DNA of 64,000 nucleotides from SZUA-309 sp965215995 (GCA_965215995.1 OZ244128.1:5146001-5210000); one strand, 5' to 3'; counted from the stretch's first letter, positions 24,068-33,513 are shown. Made by a program: numbers and translations. The notes: generated from the letters alone by a model not told the origin.

Positions 24068-25479
24068 AGCAGCTCCCTCACATCGACAAAGTGGCCGGTA
24101 ACCGCGGCAGCGGCTGCCATCGCCGGGCTGACCAGATGGGTCCTGCCGCCATGGCCCTGCCGGCCCTCGAAATTCCGGTTTGAAGTGGACGCACAATGCT
24201 CACCGGGCTGCAGCTTGTCCGGGTTCATGGCCAGACACATGGAGCAACCGGCCGCCCGCCACTCAAACCCCGCATCAACAAAGATCTGGGCCAGCCCTTC
24301 TTCTTCCGCCTGAGCTTTCACCAGCCCGGAGCCGGGAACCACCATGGCTTGCGTAACGCTGCCCGCTACCTTGCGACCTTTCGCCACCGCCGCCGCTGCT
24401 CTCAGGTCCTCGATGCGGGAATTGGTGCAGGAACCAATGAAAATGCGGTCCAGCTGAATCTCCGTGATCGGCTGATCCGCGCTCAGGCCCATGTACGCAA
24501 GTGCCCGGGCAATGCTGTCCGCCTGACCGTCATCTGCCGCGCTCGCCGGGTTGGGCACAGCGGCGTCCACACCGAGCACCATTTCCGGTGAGGTGCCCCA
24601 GCTCACCTGCGGTACGAGGGAGGCCGCATCGAGCACCAGTTCCTGGTCGAAAACCGCATCCTCATCGCTGACCAGACTCCTCCAGTAGGCTTGTGCCTCC
24701 TCCCAGGCTTCTCCCGAGGGCGTAAAGGGACGACCGCGGACATAGTCCAGCGTCTTGTCATCAACAGCCACCATACCGGCGCGAGCGCCCCCTTCGATCG
24801 ACATGTTGCAGACGGTCATGCGACCTTCCATGGACAGCGCCCGGACCGCTTCGCCTCGAAACTCGATGGTATGGCCCGTTGCCCCGGCGGTACCGATCCG
24901 GCCGATCACGGCCAGCACCAGATCTTTGCCCGAAACACCTTCTGGCAGCTGACCATCGGCGCGAACACTGAAGTTCTTGGCCTTGGTCTGCACCAGACAC
25001 TGAGTGGCCAGCACATGCTCCACGTCGGAAGTGCCGATTCCCTGTGCCAGTGCTGCGAATGCGCCGTGTGTGGAGGTGTGGGAATCCCCACAGACGATGG
25101 TCATTCCCGGCAGTGTGGTGCCCTGTTCCGGGCCCACCACGTGGACGATGCCCTGGCGGGGATCGAGGATATCGAATTGAGTGATGCCGAATCGCTTGCA
25201 GTTGGCATCCAGCGTCTCGACCTGTTCCCGGGCGATCAGATCCGTGATCCCCTCGATGCCGGCTGCCCGGTTCTCGGTCGGAACGTTGTGATCCGGTGTG
25301 GCCAGATTCGCATCGACTCGCCAGGGCACTCTTCCGGCCATGGAAAGACCCTCGAAAGCCTGTGGCGAGGTGACCTCATGGAGCAGCTGCTGGTCGATGT
25401 AGAGCATGGTCTGACCATCGTCTCGGGTACCCACCACGTGAGCCTCCCAGACCTTGTCGTAGAGGGTTTTCCCAGCCAC
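24064..25479 (-). CDS. leuC: 3-Isopropylmalate dehydratase large subunit
   Basis: Aconitase-like [4Fe-4S] subunit that isomerises 2- to 3-isopropylmalate. Cluster cysteines appear in FIGSCTNSR and in GCSMCLAMNPD. VCGDSHTSTHGAFGA-like sequence is present around the middle. I take the GTG at 25479 (V-AGKTLYDKVWEAHVV), preceded by GGGAG at a good distance. This matches the usual MAGKTLYDK start, giving 471 residues. The in-frame reading back to 25689 would overlap the divergent LysR gene and is rejected. Confidence 0.96.
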   Translation of the reverse strand: MAGKTLYDKVWEAHVVGTRDDGQTMLYIDQQLLHEVTSPQAFEGLSMAGRVPWRVDANLATPDHNVPTENRAAGIEGITDLIAREQVETLDANCKRFGITQFDILDPRQGIVHVVGPEQGTTLPGMTIVCGDSHTSTHGAFAALAQGIGTSDVEHVLATQCLVQTKAKNFSVRADGQLPEGVSGKDLVLAVIGRIGTAGATGHTIEFRGEAVRALSMEGRMTVCNMSIEGGARAGMVAVDDKTLDYVRGRPFTPSGEAWEEAQAYWRSLVSDEDAVFDQELVLDAASLVPQVSWGTSPEMVLGVDAAVPNPASAADDGQADSIARALAYMGLSADQPITEIQLDRIFIGSCTNSRIEDLRAAAAVAKGRKVAGSVTQAMVVPGSGLVKAQAEEEGLAQIFVDAGFEWRAAGCSMCLAMNPDKLQPGEHCASTSNRNFEGRQGHGGRTHLVSPAMAAAAAVTGHFVDVRELL

Positions 25480-25566
25480 GAGCGCAACTCCCTGAACCTG
25501 CTTATGAGGTCCGGCATAGTAGGCCTGAGACTCAAATAAAACAAATTCATTGTCCTTATGTATAGA

Positions 25567-25581
25567 ATTCCAATCAGGAAT
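25567..25581. promoter_or_regulatory. Putative LysR-type operator in the leuC/lysR gap
   Basis: ATTCCAATCAGGAAT is a perfect inverted repeat with five-base arms. It contains the T-N11-A pattern (TTCC..GGAA) used by LysR-family regulators. It lies 31 bases before the lysR start and about 90 bases before leuC. On the reverse strand TTGTTT and TACTAT with 17-base spacing are a candidate leuC promoter nearby. Confidence 0.5.
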
Positions 25582-25611
25582 ATTTAGCTTGGCAACGGAA
25601 GACCGCCGACA

Positions 25612-26484
25612 ATGGATACGTCTGATCTGGAGACCTTTCTGGCCGTGGCCGAAGACCGCTCGTTCACAAGGGCGGCAGAGCGGCTGCATCTCACCCAGCC
25701 CGCCGTGACCAAGCGGATCAAGCGTCTGGAAGAGAGCCTGGCGACCCTGCTATTCGATCGGATCGGCCGGAGGGTGGAGCTCACCCAGGGCGGTCAGTTG
25801 CTGCTGCCACGGGCCCGGGCCCTCCTGGCGGAGATCGCAGATACCCGACGACTGCTGGAAAACCTGCGAGATCAGGTCTCGGGTTCCCTGCACCTGGCGA
25901 CTTCCCACCATGTGGGCCTGCATAGGCTGGCACCGGTGCTGAAGACATTCAGCGACCGGTACCCCGATGTGGTGCTCGATATCCGCTTCGAGGACTCTGA
26001 AGCGGCACACGATCTGGTGCGGCGTGGTGACAGCGAGCTGGCGGTGGTCACCCTGGATCCCAAGGGCTCGGAGGATCTGGCTTATCTGCCACTCTGGGAC
26101 GACCCTCTAACCTTCATCGTTGCCCGGGATCACCCACTGGCTGTTAAGAAGCGCCTGCCCCTTGCCGAGCTGGCCGACTACCCGGCCATCCTGCCCGGTC
26201 TCGCCACCTACACCGGGCGGATTGTCGCCGAGCTCTTCAGTGATCGGCAGATCCAGATCAGCGCGCCGCTGTCTACCAACTATCTGGAGACCATCGCCAT
26301 GCTGACCGGCACGGGCCTCGGCTGGAGCCTGCTGCCCCGCTCCATGCTCAGCGACGACCTGGTGCCGCTGGAAACGGACGCGCCACCCCAGCACCGGACC
26401 CTCGGCTGCGTGACCAATCCGGCCCGCAGTCGCTCCAATGCAGCGGACGCGTTCATTCAGATTCTGAACAGGTTCAGAGACTGA
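25612..26484 (+). CDS. LysR-family transcriptional regulator, probably of leuCDB
   Basis: 290 residues. An N-terminal winged helix (residues 1-60, FTRAAERLHLTQPAVTKRIKRLEE) precedes a type-2 periplasmic-binding-like effector domain. Divergent placement next to leuC, with a LysR-type palindrome between, suggests autoregulation and control of the leucine genes. A LysR gene occupies this spot in Pseudomonas too. The effector is unknown; a leucine-pathway intermediate is an inference. The start ATG at 25612 fits the HTH. Its end is back-to-back with aroC, whose stop starts at the next base. Confidence 0.9.
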   Translation: MDTSDLETFLAVAEDRSFTRAAERLHLTQPAVTKRIKRLEESLATLLFDRIGRRVELTQGGQLLLPRARALLAEIADTRRLLENLRDQVSGSLHLATSHHVGLHRLAPVLKTFSDRYPDVVLDIRFEDSEAAHDLVRRGDSELAVVTLDPKGSEDLAYLPLWDDPLTFIVARDHPLAVKKRLPLAELADYPAILPGLATYTGRIVAELFSDRQIQISAPLSTNYLETIAMLTGTGLGWSLLPRSMLSDDLVPLETDAPPQHRTLGCVTNPARSRSNAADAFIQILNRFRD

Positions 26485-27561
26485 TCAGCCAGCGGGTCGG
26501 TCGGTCGCGGTGATCTGGCCACGATTGCGCAGCAGGTGGTCCATCAGCACCAGTGCCAGCATGGCTTCGGCAATCGGCACTGCACGAATACCAACACAGG
26601 GGTCATGACGCCCCTTGGTAACCACTTCCACTTCCCGGCCGAGCCTGTCCACCGTGCGGCCAGGGGTAGTGAGGCTGGAGGTCGGCTTCAGCGCGACCCG
26701 GGCAAGCAGGTCCTGACCGGTGGAAATACCACCGAGCACGCCACCGGCATGATTGCTCTGAAATCCCGTTGCTCGAATCTCGTCCCGGTGCTCCGTGCCC
26801 CGCTGCGCCACGACATCGAAGCCATCACCGATGGCCACGCCTTTCACGGCGTTGATGCTCATCAGGCCGGCAGCGATGTCGGCGTCCAGCTTGCCGAATA
26901 CAGGCTCTCCGAGTCCTGCCGGGACGCCGCTGGCCTGGACGGTCACCTCCGCCCCAATGGAGTTACCGTCCCGGCGGAGCTGATCGATGAGCGCAGCGAT
27001 CTCATCCACCCTGGCCGGGTCCGGACAGAAGAATGCATTCTGCTCGATCGCCTCCAGGTTCTTGGGCTCGATCTGGATCGCACCCACCTGGGAGAGATAG
27101 CCTTGAATGACGACCCCCTGCTCTGCCAGGTACTTTCTGGCGATGGCTCCAGCGGCAACCCGCATGGCCGTTTCCCGCGCCGACGAGCGGCCGCCACCGC
27201 GGTAATCTCGAATACCGTATTTGGCATCGTAGGTGAAATCGGCGTGAGCCGGACGATACAGGTCTTTGATGTCGCCGTAGTCTTTGCTTTTCTGATCGAC
27301 GTTCTCGATCGTCAGTCCGATTGGCGTCCCGGTGGTGACGCCTTCGAAGACGCCGGACAGTATGCGGACCTGGTCGGGTTCCTTGCGCTGGGTCGTGTAC
27401 CGGGACTGACCCGGACGCCGTCGGTCCAGATCAACCTGCAGATCCGCTTCACTGAGCTCGAGGCCAGGCGGGCATCCATCGACGACCGCACCCAGCGCCG
27501 GGCCATGGCTCTCGCCAAAAGTGGTGACTGTGAATGCCTGCCCGAAGGTGTTGCCGGCCAC
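26485..27561 (-). CDS. aroC: Chorismate synthase
   Basis: FMN-dependent trans-elimination of phosphate from EPSP, the last shikimate step. 358 residues. GESHGPALGAVVDGCPPGL, the RRPGQSRYTTQRKEPD block, YRGGGRSSARETA and the C-terminal GRHDPCVGIRAVPIAEAM are the family's FMN and substrate contacts. The start MAGNTFGQAF is normal. It is downstream of prmB in the same direction, as in many gammaproteobacteria. Confidence 0.98.
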   Translation of the reverse strand: MAGNTFGQAFTVTTFGESHGPALGAVVDGCPPGLELSEADLQVDLDRRRPGQSRYTTQRKEPDQVRILSGVFEGVTTGTPIGLTIENVDQKSKDYGDIKDLYRPAHADFTYDAKYGIRDYRGGGRSSARETAMRVAAGAIARKYLAEQGVVIQGYLSQVGAIQIEPKNLEAIEQNAFFCPDPARVDEIAALIDQLRRDGNSIGAEVTVQASGVPAGLGEPVFGKLDADIAAGLMSINAVKGVAIGDGFDVVAQRGTEHRDEIRATGFQSNHAGGVLGGISTGQDLLARVALKPTSSLTTPGRTVDRLGREVEVVTKGRHDPCVGIRAVPIAEAMLALVLMDHLLRNRGQITATDRPAG

Positions 27562-27623
27562 GAGACGATCCGTCGTTACTGGTGACGCGGCAGTATGCGC
27601 AAATGCCGTATCAGGTCAAATTC

Positions 27624-28487
27624 TCAGCCGACGGTCCCGGTCGGTAGGAGTACGAAGACCCCTGCGCCACCTGCTTCGAATTCGGGCCAGATGAACGGCA
27701 GGCGCGGATACGCCCGAATCAGCGCCGGCGCACTCATGCCTACTTCGCAGACGAGCACGCCCTCCGCACTCAGCCAGGTTGTGCGACCGTCGATGATCTT
27801 CCGGACCAGGCCAAGTCCATCCGCGCCACCTGCAAGGCCGAGCGCCGGTTCGGCGCGGAATTCCTCAGGCAGCGAACGCATGTCCGCATCGTCCACATAG
27901 GGCGGATTGGTCAGGATGAGGTCATAGCGGGCTCGAGCAGGCAGCGGTTCGTAGAGACTGCCCTGATGGACGGCGACCCTGCCGGTCAGATCATGAAGTG
28001 CTACGTTCTTCTCGGTGAGCGCCACCGCAGCCGGATCGATCTCCACCAGATCGACCTCTGCATCGGGCCAGATGTGGGCGGCGGTGATGCCGATGCAACC
28101 CGAGCCTGCGCAAAGATCGAGTATCCGTTGCGGCGGACGGGTCAACCAGGGAGACAATCCCGCCAGCAGCAACTCGCCGATGGGTGAACGTGGCACCACC
28201 ACGCCAGGTTGAATCAAGAATTCGAAGCCCGCGAACCACCATCGACCCAGCAGGTATGCCAGGGGGATTCGCTCATCAATCCGGCGGGCGAGCAGGCCTC
28301 GGACCTTAGCGGCGTCGACCGGTAAAACTTCGGCATCCAGATTGGCTGCATCGTCCGCCAGGCCGGTGATGCCGAGCACCAGCGCCGTCGCTTCATCCCA
28401 GGCGTTGTCCGTGCCTTGTCCGAAGACCACGCCAGCATCCGACAACGCCTCGGCTGACTCGTTGATGAGCTCCGCGACCGTGGTCAC
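27624..28487 (-). CDS. prmB: Ribosomal protein L3 glutamine methyltransferase
   Basis: SAM-dependent N5-glutamine methyltransferase acting on ribosomal protein L3. 287 residues with an N-terminal helical domain, the SAM loop DLCAGSGCIGI and the catalytic NPPYVDDADM. PrmB is favoured over PrmC (HemK) because of the following aroC and the AYLLGRWWFAGFEF sequence. The start is a GTG at 28487, two bases after the stop of the upstream DUF4892 gene. Confidence 0.92.
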   Translation of the reverse strand: MTTVAELINESAEALSDAGVVFGQGTDNAWDEATALVLGITGLADDAANLDAEVLPVDAAKVRGLLARRIDERIPLAYLLGRWWFAGFEFLIQPGVVVPRSPIGELLLAGLSPWLTRPPQRILDLCAGSGCIGITAAHIWPDAEVDLVEIDPAAVALTEKNVALHDLTGRVAVHQGSLYEPLPARARYDLILTNPPYVDDADMRSLPEEFRAEPALGLAGGADGLGLVRKIIDGRTTWLSAEGVLVCEVGMSAPALIRAYPRLPFIWPEFEAGGAGVFVLLPTGTVG

Positions 28488-28489
28488 GA

Positions 28490-29422
28490 TCAGTGTGACA
28501 GTCGGTGTGGCAGTACCAGCTCGATGCGGGCGCCTGCGCCTACCCGTGGCAGCAGCGGCCCGGCGCCGAAAGGTACCAGCTCGGGCCCGCCGTCACGATT
28601 CATAGCCCCCCTCGCCGATTCTGCGCAGACCTGGGAATGCTCGATCAGCCTTGATCCAGCTTCCGGTCCGTAAACATGACAGACCACGTAGATCGTCTGC
28701 CCGGTAAACACGTCCATGCCATCAGCGAGACTTCCCAGAAGCTCGATATCTGCCTCGTTCAGATTGCCCAGCCGATCCGGCACAACGCCTTCCACCAGGG
28801 CCATACCGTCTCCGGCCAGGCGATCGAGCAGCTCCGCGTTCCGCTCGACAGCCACATGCTGTTCCGGGCGGAGCACTTCGAGATGTGCGTACACACGTTT
28901 GTTACCCCGCTCGATGACATACAGGGCAATCAGGGCACCGTCTTTTTCTCCGGCGAAGTAAAACTGGTTGGCATCCGGACCGTAAAGGATGGCACGCTTG
29001 AATATCTCGTTGGCCCAGAGGTTGCTCCGTCCGCAATCACGACCGCGACAACTGAACAGCGCTTCCGTGTCCAGGACACTGAGGTAGTGCTCGATCACCT
29101 CATCCGGCTGGGTGCCGGCTGGCATCTCATAGGTTGCCCACTCCCGGCCTGCTGCAGCGCGGACCTCATGCTCTACCCGGACATTTCGCCGGGTCTTGTC
29201 CACACGTCCGAGCGCGTACTCTCGCGGCAACAGCGCATCATCCCGTTCGTAGCCGACGATCCAGGAATGGGGCATGCGAGGGAAATCGAGCGGGTCTGCG
29301 GAGCCGGACACATCTGCCGCCCTGACCGGCGCCCCCACTGCGAGCAGCAGCGAGAGCGTCGTCAAAAGATGCAACCGCCGGGATGGCCCGGCAGGCAGAC
29401 GCTCTGTCAGTCTGGCGTACAT
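28490..29422 (-). CDS. DUF4892 family exported protein
   Basis: 310 residues. A basic start and hydrophobic stretch (LLTTLSLLLAVGAPVRA) make a signal peptide with cleavage near residue 35. The mature part carries the DUF4892 pattern, including FSCRGRDCGRSNLWANEIF and LYGPDANQFYFAGE. The two cysteines in CRGRDC may form a disulfide. A C-terminal region (about 200-310) resembles a small OmpA-like or LysM-like extension only vaguely, so I leave it unassigned. It lies between htpG and prmB; the function of the family is unknown. Confidence 0.8.
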   Translation of the reverse strand: MYARLTERLPAGPSRRLHLLTTLSLLLAVGAPVRAADVSGSADPLDFPRMPHSWIVGYERDDALLPREYALGRVDKTRRNVRVEHEVRAAAGREWATYEMPAGTQPDEVIEHYLSVLDTEALFSCRGRDCGRSNLWANEIFKRAILYGPDANQFYFAGEKDGALIALYVIERGNKRVYAHLEVLRPEQHVAVERNAELLDRLAGDGMALVEGVVPDRLGNLNEADIELLGSLADGMDVFTGQTIYVVCHVYGPEAGSRLIEHSQVCAESARGAMNRDGGPELVPFGAGPLLPRVGAGARIELVLPHRLSH

Positions 29423-29476
29423 CAGTCCATGCTACTGGCGGTGGGGCGGGTTGCAAGCAACCCACCTGCCGCACTG

Positions 29477-31393
29477 TCAGTCTTCCAGCAAAGACAGCAG
29501 CAACTGATTCAGCCGATTCACGTAAGCCGCAGCATCCTTCGGTGCTGTGCCGTCGGCAAGGCTTGCCTGATCGAACAGGATCAGCACCAGGTCCCTGAAC
29601 CGGTCTTCATCCGCTTCCTGCTCCAGCCTCTCCAGCAGCGGATGCTCGGCGTTGTATTCGAAGACGGGCTTGGTCTCCGGCATGCTCTGACCGGTGGCTT
29701 CGAGTATTCGCCGCATCTGCGCACCGGGATCGTGAGCGCCGAGCACCAGACAGGCGGGTGAGTCGGTCAGCCGTTGAGATGGACGGACATCTTCGACGAG
29801 CTCCTCGAGCACCCCTTTTATCCGCTCGGTGAGCGCCGTGGTTTCCTCATCGCCCCTATCGTCTTCGGCTGCCTCACCGGGGAGATCGAGGTCACCGCGC
29901 ATGACGTCGGCGAACTGCTTACCGTCAAACTCCTGCAGGTTCGACATCATCCACTCATCGATGCGATCAAACAGCAGCACCACCTCGATGCCTTTCTTTC
30001 GGAACACCTCGAGATGCGGACTCGCCTTGGCCGCTTCCGGTGATTCGGCAACCAGGTAGTAGAGCTTGTCCTGCCCTTCCACCATGCGCTCGACGTAGTC
30101 CGTGAGACCTACGTGCTTCTCTTCATCCGGGTCCGTGGTGGTGGCAAAGCGAAGCAGCTTCAGAATCGCTTCCCGATTGGCAAAATCTTCGCCAGCCCCT
30201 TCCTTCAGCACTTCGCCGAACTCGTTGATGAAAGTCTGGTAGTTTTCAGGTTCTTTCCTGGCCAGCGTTTCCAGCATGTTCAGCGCACGCTTGGTCAGCG
30301 CGTTGCGAATGCTGGTGACCCGCTCATCCTGTTGCAGAATCTCGCGTGAAACGTTCAGCGGCAGGTCATTTGAATCCACCACGCCTTTGATGAAGCGTAA
30401 GTAGAGCGGCAGGAACTGCTCGGCCTCATCCATGATGAAGACCCGCTGCACGTAGAGCTTGAGACCGCGCGGTGCTTCCCGATTCCACAAATCGAAGGGG
30501 GCAGTGCGCGGCAGGTACAGGAGGCTCGTGTACTCGAGCTTGCCTTCCACCTTGTTGTGGCTCCAGGACAGCGGATCCTGAAAGTCGTGGGAGACGTACT
30601 TGTAGAACTCCTTGTACTCCTCATCCTCCACTTCAGATCTGGAGCGGGTCCAGAGCGCCTTGGCGGAGTTGACGGTCTCGAACTCAGGCGCTGCGTCTGT
30701 GTTCTCTTCGCCCTCTTCACCTTCCCCGGCTGCGAAGGAAACCTTCTCCATTTCCACCGGCACCCCGATGTGATCGGAGTAACGACTGACGATATTGCGC
30801 AGGCGATAGTTGTCAGCGAATTCTCTGGCGTCTTCCTTCAGATGCAGGGTGACGGTGGTGCCGCAAGGCAGATCTGCGGCGTCCTCAACGCTGAAGTCCT
30901 CTTCCCCTTTCGAGCGCCAGCGGGTGCCGGTGCCCGTGTCACCCGCGCCATCCAGCGCAGAGCGAGTCAGCACCTCCACCTCATCGGCGACGATGAAGGC
31001 GCTGTAGAAACCAACTCCGAACTGACCGATGAGGTTTGAATCTTTCTGCTGATCACCCGTGAGCTGGCTCAGGAACTCGGCGGTACCGGACTTGGCGATC
31101 GTGCCCAGATGCTCGATGACCTCATCCCGGCTCATGCCGATGCCGTTATCGGTGACGGTCAGCGTTCCAGCGTCCGCATCGAAACTGACCCGGATCGCAA
31201 AATCGCTGGCCGGCACCAGCTCTGGTTTGGCGATGGACTCGAAGCGGAGCTTGTCTATGGCGTCCGACGCATTGGAGATGAGCTCGCGCAGAAAGATCTC
31301 CCTGTTCGAGTACAGAGAGTGAATCATCAGCTGCAGCAGTTGCTTGGCTTCGGTCTGGAAGCCGAAAGTTTCGGAGGCGGCAGGTTCAGCCAT
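29477..31393 (-). CDS. htpG: Chaperone HtpG (bacterial Hsp90)
   Basis: Dimeric ATP-dependent cytosolic chaperone, full length at 638 residues. The GHKL ATPase domain shows ELISNASDAIDKLR, DNGIGMSRDE and GQFGVGFYSAFIVAD. The middle domain carries LPLNVSREILQQ, and the C-terminal dimerisation region is present. The short acidic insert after the ATPase domain (GEEGEENTDAAPE) is somewhat long. A heat-shock promoter and an unusual leader hairpin precede it. No cochaperone gene is next to it. Confidence 0.98.
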   Translation of the reverse strand: MAEPAASETFGFQTEAKQLLQLMIHSLYSNREIFLRELISNASDAIDKLRFESIAKPELVPASDFAIRVSFDADAGTLTVTDNGIGMSRDEVIEHLGTIAKSGTAEFLSQLTGDQQKDSNLIGQFGVGFYSAFIVADEVEVLTRSALDGAGDTGTGTRWRSKGEEDFSVEDAADLPCGTTVTLHLKEDAREFADNYRLRNIVSRYSDHIGVPVEMEKVSFAAGEGEEGEENTDAAPEFETVNSAKALWTRSRSEVEDEEYKEFYKYVSHDFQDPLSWSHNKVEGKLEYTSLLYLPRTAPFDLWNREAPRGLKLYVQRVFIMDEAEQFLPLYLRFIKGVVDSNDLPLNVSREILQQDERVTSIRNALTKRALNMLETLARKEPENYQTFINEFGEVLKEGAGEDFANREAILKLLRFATTTDPDEEKHVGLTDYVERMVEGQDKLYYLVAESPEAAKASPHLEVFRKKGIEVVLLFDRIDEWMMSNLQEFDGKQFADVMRGDLDLPGEAAEDDRGDEETTALTERIKGVLEELVEDVRPSQRLTDSPACLVLGAHDPGAQMRRILEATGQSMPETKPVFEYNAEHPLLERLEQEADEDRFRDLVLILFDQASLADGTAPKDAAAYVNRLNQLLLSLLED

Positions 31394-31400
31394 GGAAAAA

Positions 31401-31427
31401 CGCCCTGATATCTCTGAATTCAGGGCG
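31401..31427 (-). promoter_or_regulatory. Hairpin over the htpG ribosome-binding site
   Basis: CGCCCTGA (31401-31408) and TCAGGGCG (31420-31427) form a perfect 8-base-pair stem with an 11-base loop, ending 7 bases before the htpG ATG. In the mRNA the 3' arm contains AGGG, the only Shine-Dalgarno-like sequence at the right distance (9 bases). The stem would therefore hide it. This looks like a candidate RNA thermometer. Confidence 0.5.
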
Positions 31428-31429
31428 CT

Positions 31430-31457
31430 TTATAAGGCCAGCTGGCCGATTTTCAAG
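31430..31457 (-). promoter_or_regulatory. Sigma-32-type heat-shock promoter of htpG
   Basis: The reverse strand has CTTGAAA (31451-31457), a perfect match to the heat-shock -35 core. After 13 bases comes CCTTATAA (31430-31437), close to the CCCCATnT -10. Position immediately upstream of htpG and family behaviour agree. Confidence 0.75.
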
Positions 31458-31471
31458 GGTCAGCGGCTGAT

Positions 31472-32347
31472 TCAGTCCCAGCCGGTTACCTCGGCCAGGG
31501 CATCGCCGATGTCTGCCAGGCTTTTCACCGTACGGACACCTGCTGACTGGAGGGCGGTGAACTTGTCGTCCGCCGTGCCTTTGCCACCTGCAATGATGGC
31601 GCCAGCATGACCCATGCGTTTCCCGGGCGGCGCGGTGACGCCGGCGATGTATCCCACCACCGGCTTGGTCACGTTCGAGGTGATGAACTCGGCAGCCTCT
31701 TCTTCGGCCGTTCCACCGATCTCGCCGACCATGACGATGGCTTCCGTCGCCGGATCGTCCTGGAACAGGGCCAGGATGTCGATGAAGTGGCTTCCCGGAA
31801 TCGGATCGCCGCCAATACCCACACAGGTGGACTGACCGTAGCCCTTGTCCGTGGTCTGCTTGACCGCTTCGTAGGTCAGCGTGCCGGAACGGGAAACGAT
31901 GCCGACCTTGCCCGCCAGGTGAATCTCACCGGGCATGATGCCGATCTTGCACTCGCCTGGCGTGATTACTCCGGGACAGTTCGGACCGATCAGACGAACG
32001 CCGACGCTGTCGATCTTGGATTTCACCTTGAGCATATCCAGGGTCGGAATGCCTTCGGTGATGCAGACCACGAGCTCGATACCGGCATCTACCGCCTCGA
32101 GGATAGAGTCCTGGCAGAACGGCGCTGGCACGTAAATGACAGAGGCGGTTGCCCCGGTGGCATCCACCGCATCACGCACCGTGTTGAAGACCGGTTTGCC
32201 CAGATGCTCCGTTCCTCCCTTACCCGGAGTTACGCCACCAACCAGCTGGGTGCCGTAAGCAATGGCCTGCTCGCTGTGCAGCGTGCCCTGGCCACCCGTG
32301 AAGCCCTGACAGATGACCTTGGTGTTCTTATCGACGAGTACGCTCAT
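31472..32347 (-). CDS. sucD: Succinyl-CoA synthetase alpha subunit
   Basis: Binds CoA and carries the phosphohistidine of succinyl-CoA ligase. 291 residues. The N-terminal TKVICQGFTGGQGT Rossmann motif, IGPNCPGVI, and KRMGHAGAII, where the active-site histidine lies, are present. The ATG overlaps the sucC stop by four bases. It is the last gene of the sdh-suc cluster. Confidence 0.98.
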   Translation of the reverse strand: MSVLVDKNTKVICQGFTGGQGTLHSEQAIAYGTQLVGGVTPGKGGTEHLGKPVFNTVRDAVDATGATASVIYVPAPFCQDSILEAVDAGIELVVCITEGIPTLDMLKVKSKIDSVGVRLIGPNCPGVITPGECKIGIMPGEIHLAGKVGIVSRSGTLTYEAVKQTTDKGYGQSTCVGIGGDPIPGSHFIDILALFQDDPATEAIVMVGEIGGTAEEEAAEFITSNVTKPVVGYIAGVTAPPGKRMGHAGAIIAGGKGTADDKFTALQSAGVRTVKSLADIGDALAEVTGWD

Positions 32348-33513
32348 GCTCGACCTCCTGCGGCAGCTACGGCTTTTTCGGCCGCGTCCGTGAGGCTCTC
32401 CGCGGCGATGATGTTCAGCCCGCTCTTATCCAGAGTTTCCCGGCCGAGGGCGGCATTGTTGCCCTCGAAGCGCACGACCACGGGTACCTGCACGCCGACT
32501 TCTTCGACAGCGCCAATGATGCCTTCGGCGATGATCGCGCAGCTGACGATGCCACCGAAAATATTGATCAGCACGGCCTGCACGTTCTCATCGGAGAGGA
32601 TGATCTTGAAGGCCTCGGAGACGGCTTCCTTGGTCGCGCCGCCACCCACGTCGAGGAAGTTTGCCGGGCTGCCGCCGTGCAGCTTGACCAGATCCATGGT
32701 GCCCATGGCGAGGCCGGCACCGTTGACCATGCAGCCGATGTTGCCGTCCAGGGCCACATAGTTGAGGCTGTACTCGGCCGCCTGAGCCTCCCGTTCATCC
32801 TCCTGCGAAGGGTCATGCAGCTCGGCGACCTTAGCCTGGCGATACAACGCATTGCCGTCGATGTTCACCTTGGCGTCCAGGCAGTGGACATCGCCATCGG
32901 TGGTGACCACCAGCGGATTGATTTCCAGCAGAGAGCAATCCAGATCCTCAAATAGTTTCGATAACCCCATGAAAAGATTAGTAAACTGCCTTATCTGCGG
33001 GCCTTCGAGACCCAGCTTGAAAGCCAGTTCCCTGCCCTGAAATGGCTGCGGACCTACCGCCGGATCGATGCTGGCACGAAGGATCTTCTCCGGTGTCTCT
33101 TCCGCTACCTGCTCGATCTCGACGCCGCCTTCGGTGGACGCCATGAATACGATGCGGCGGCTGCCACGGTCAATCACCGCGCCGAGATAAAGCTCGGTTT
33201 CGATGTCCGTGCAGCTCTCCACATAGATCTTGCTGACGGGCTGACCATTCTCATCGGTCTGAATGGTGACCAGGTTCTTGCCGATCCACTGCTCTGCAAA
33301 CGCTCGCACTTCGTCCGTGCTGTCAGCCAGCTTCACACCACCGGCCTTGCCCCGGCCTCCGGCGTGCACCTGCACTTTCACCACCCAGCGCTCGCCACCG
33401 ATCTTCTCGGCCGCGGCCACGGCTTCGTCGGCCGTGTCCACCGCATACCCCTCGGATACGGGCAGTCCGTAATCCTTAAACAGGCCTTTGGCCTGATACT
33501 CGTGTAGGTTCAT
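32344..33513 (-). CDS. sucC: Succinyl-CoA synthetase beta subunit
   Basis: ATP-grasp subunit that binds nucleotide and succinate. 389 residues. MNLHEYQAKGLFKDYGLP, VKVQVHAGGRGKAGGV and the NIFGGIVSC and NGAGLAMGTMD blocks are typical. It is 62 bases after lpd and coupled to sucD. Confidence 0.98.
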   Translation of the reverse strand: MNLHEYQAKGLFKDYGLPVSEGYAVDTADEAVAAAEKIGGERWVVKVQVHAGGRGKAGGVKLADSTDEVRAFAEQWIGKNLVTIQTDENGQPVSKIYVESCTDIETELYLGAVIDRGSRRIVFMASTEGGVEIEQVAEETPEKILRASIDPAVGPQPFQGRELAFKLGLEGPQIRQFTNLFMGLSKLFEDLDCSLLEINPLVVTTDGDVHCLDAKVNIDGNALYRQAKVAELHDPSQEDEREAQAAEYSLNYVALDGNIGCMVNGAGLAMGTMDLVKLHGGSPANFLDVGGGATKEAVSEAFKIILSDENVQAVLINIFGGIVSCAIIAEGIIGAVEEVGVQVPVVVRFEGNNAALGRETLDKSGLNIIAAESLTDAAEKAVAAAGGRA

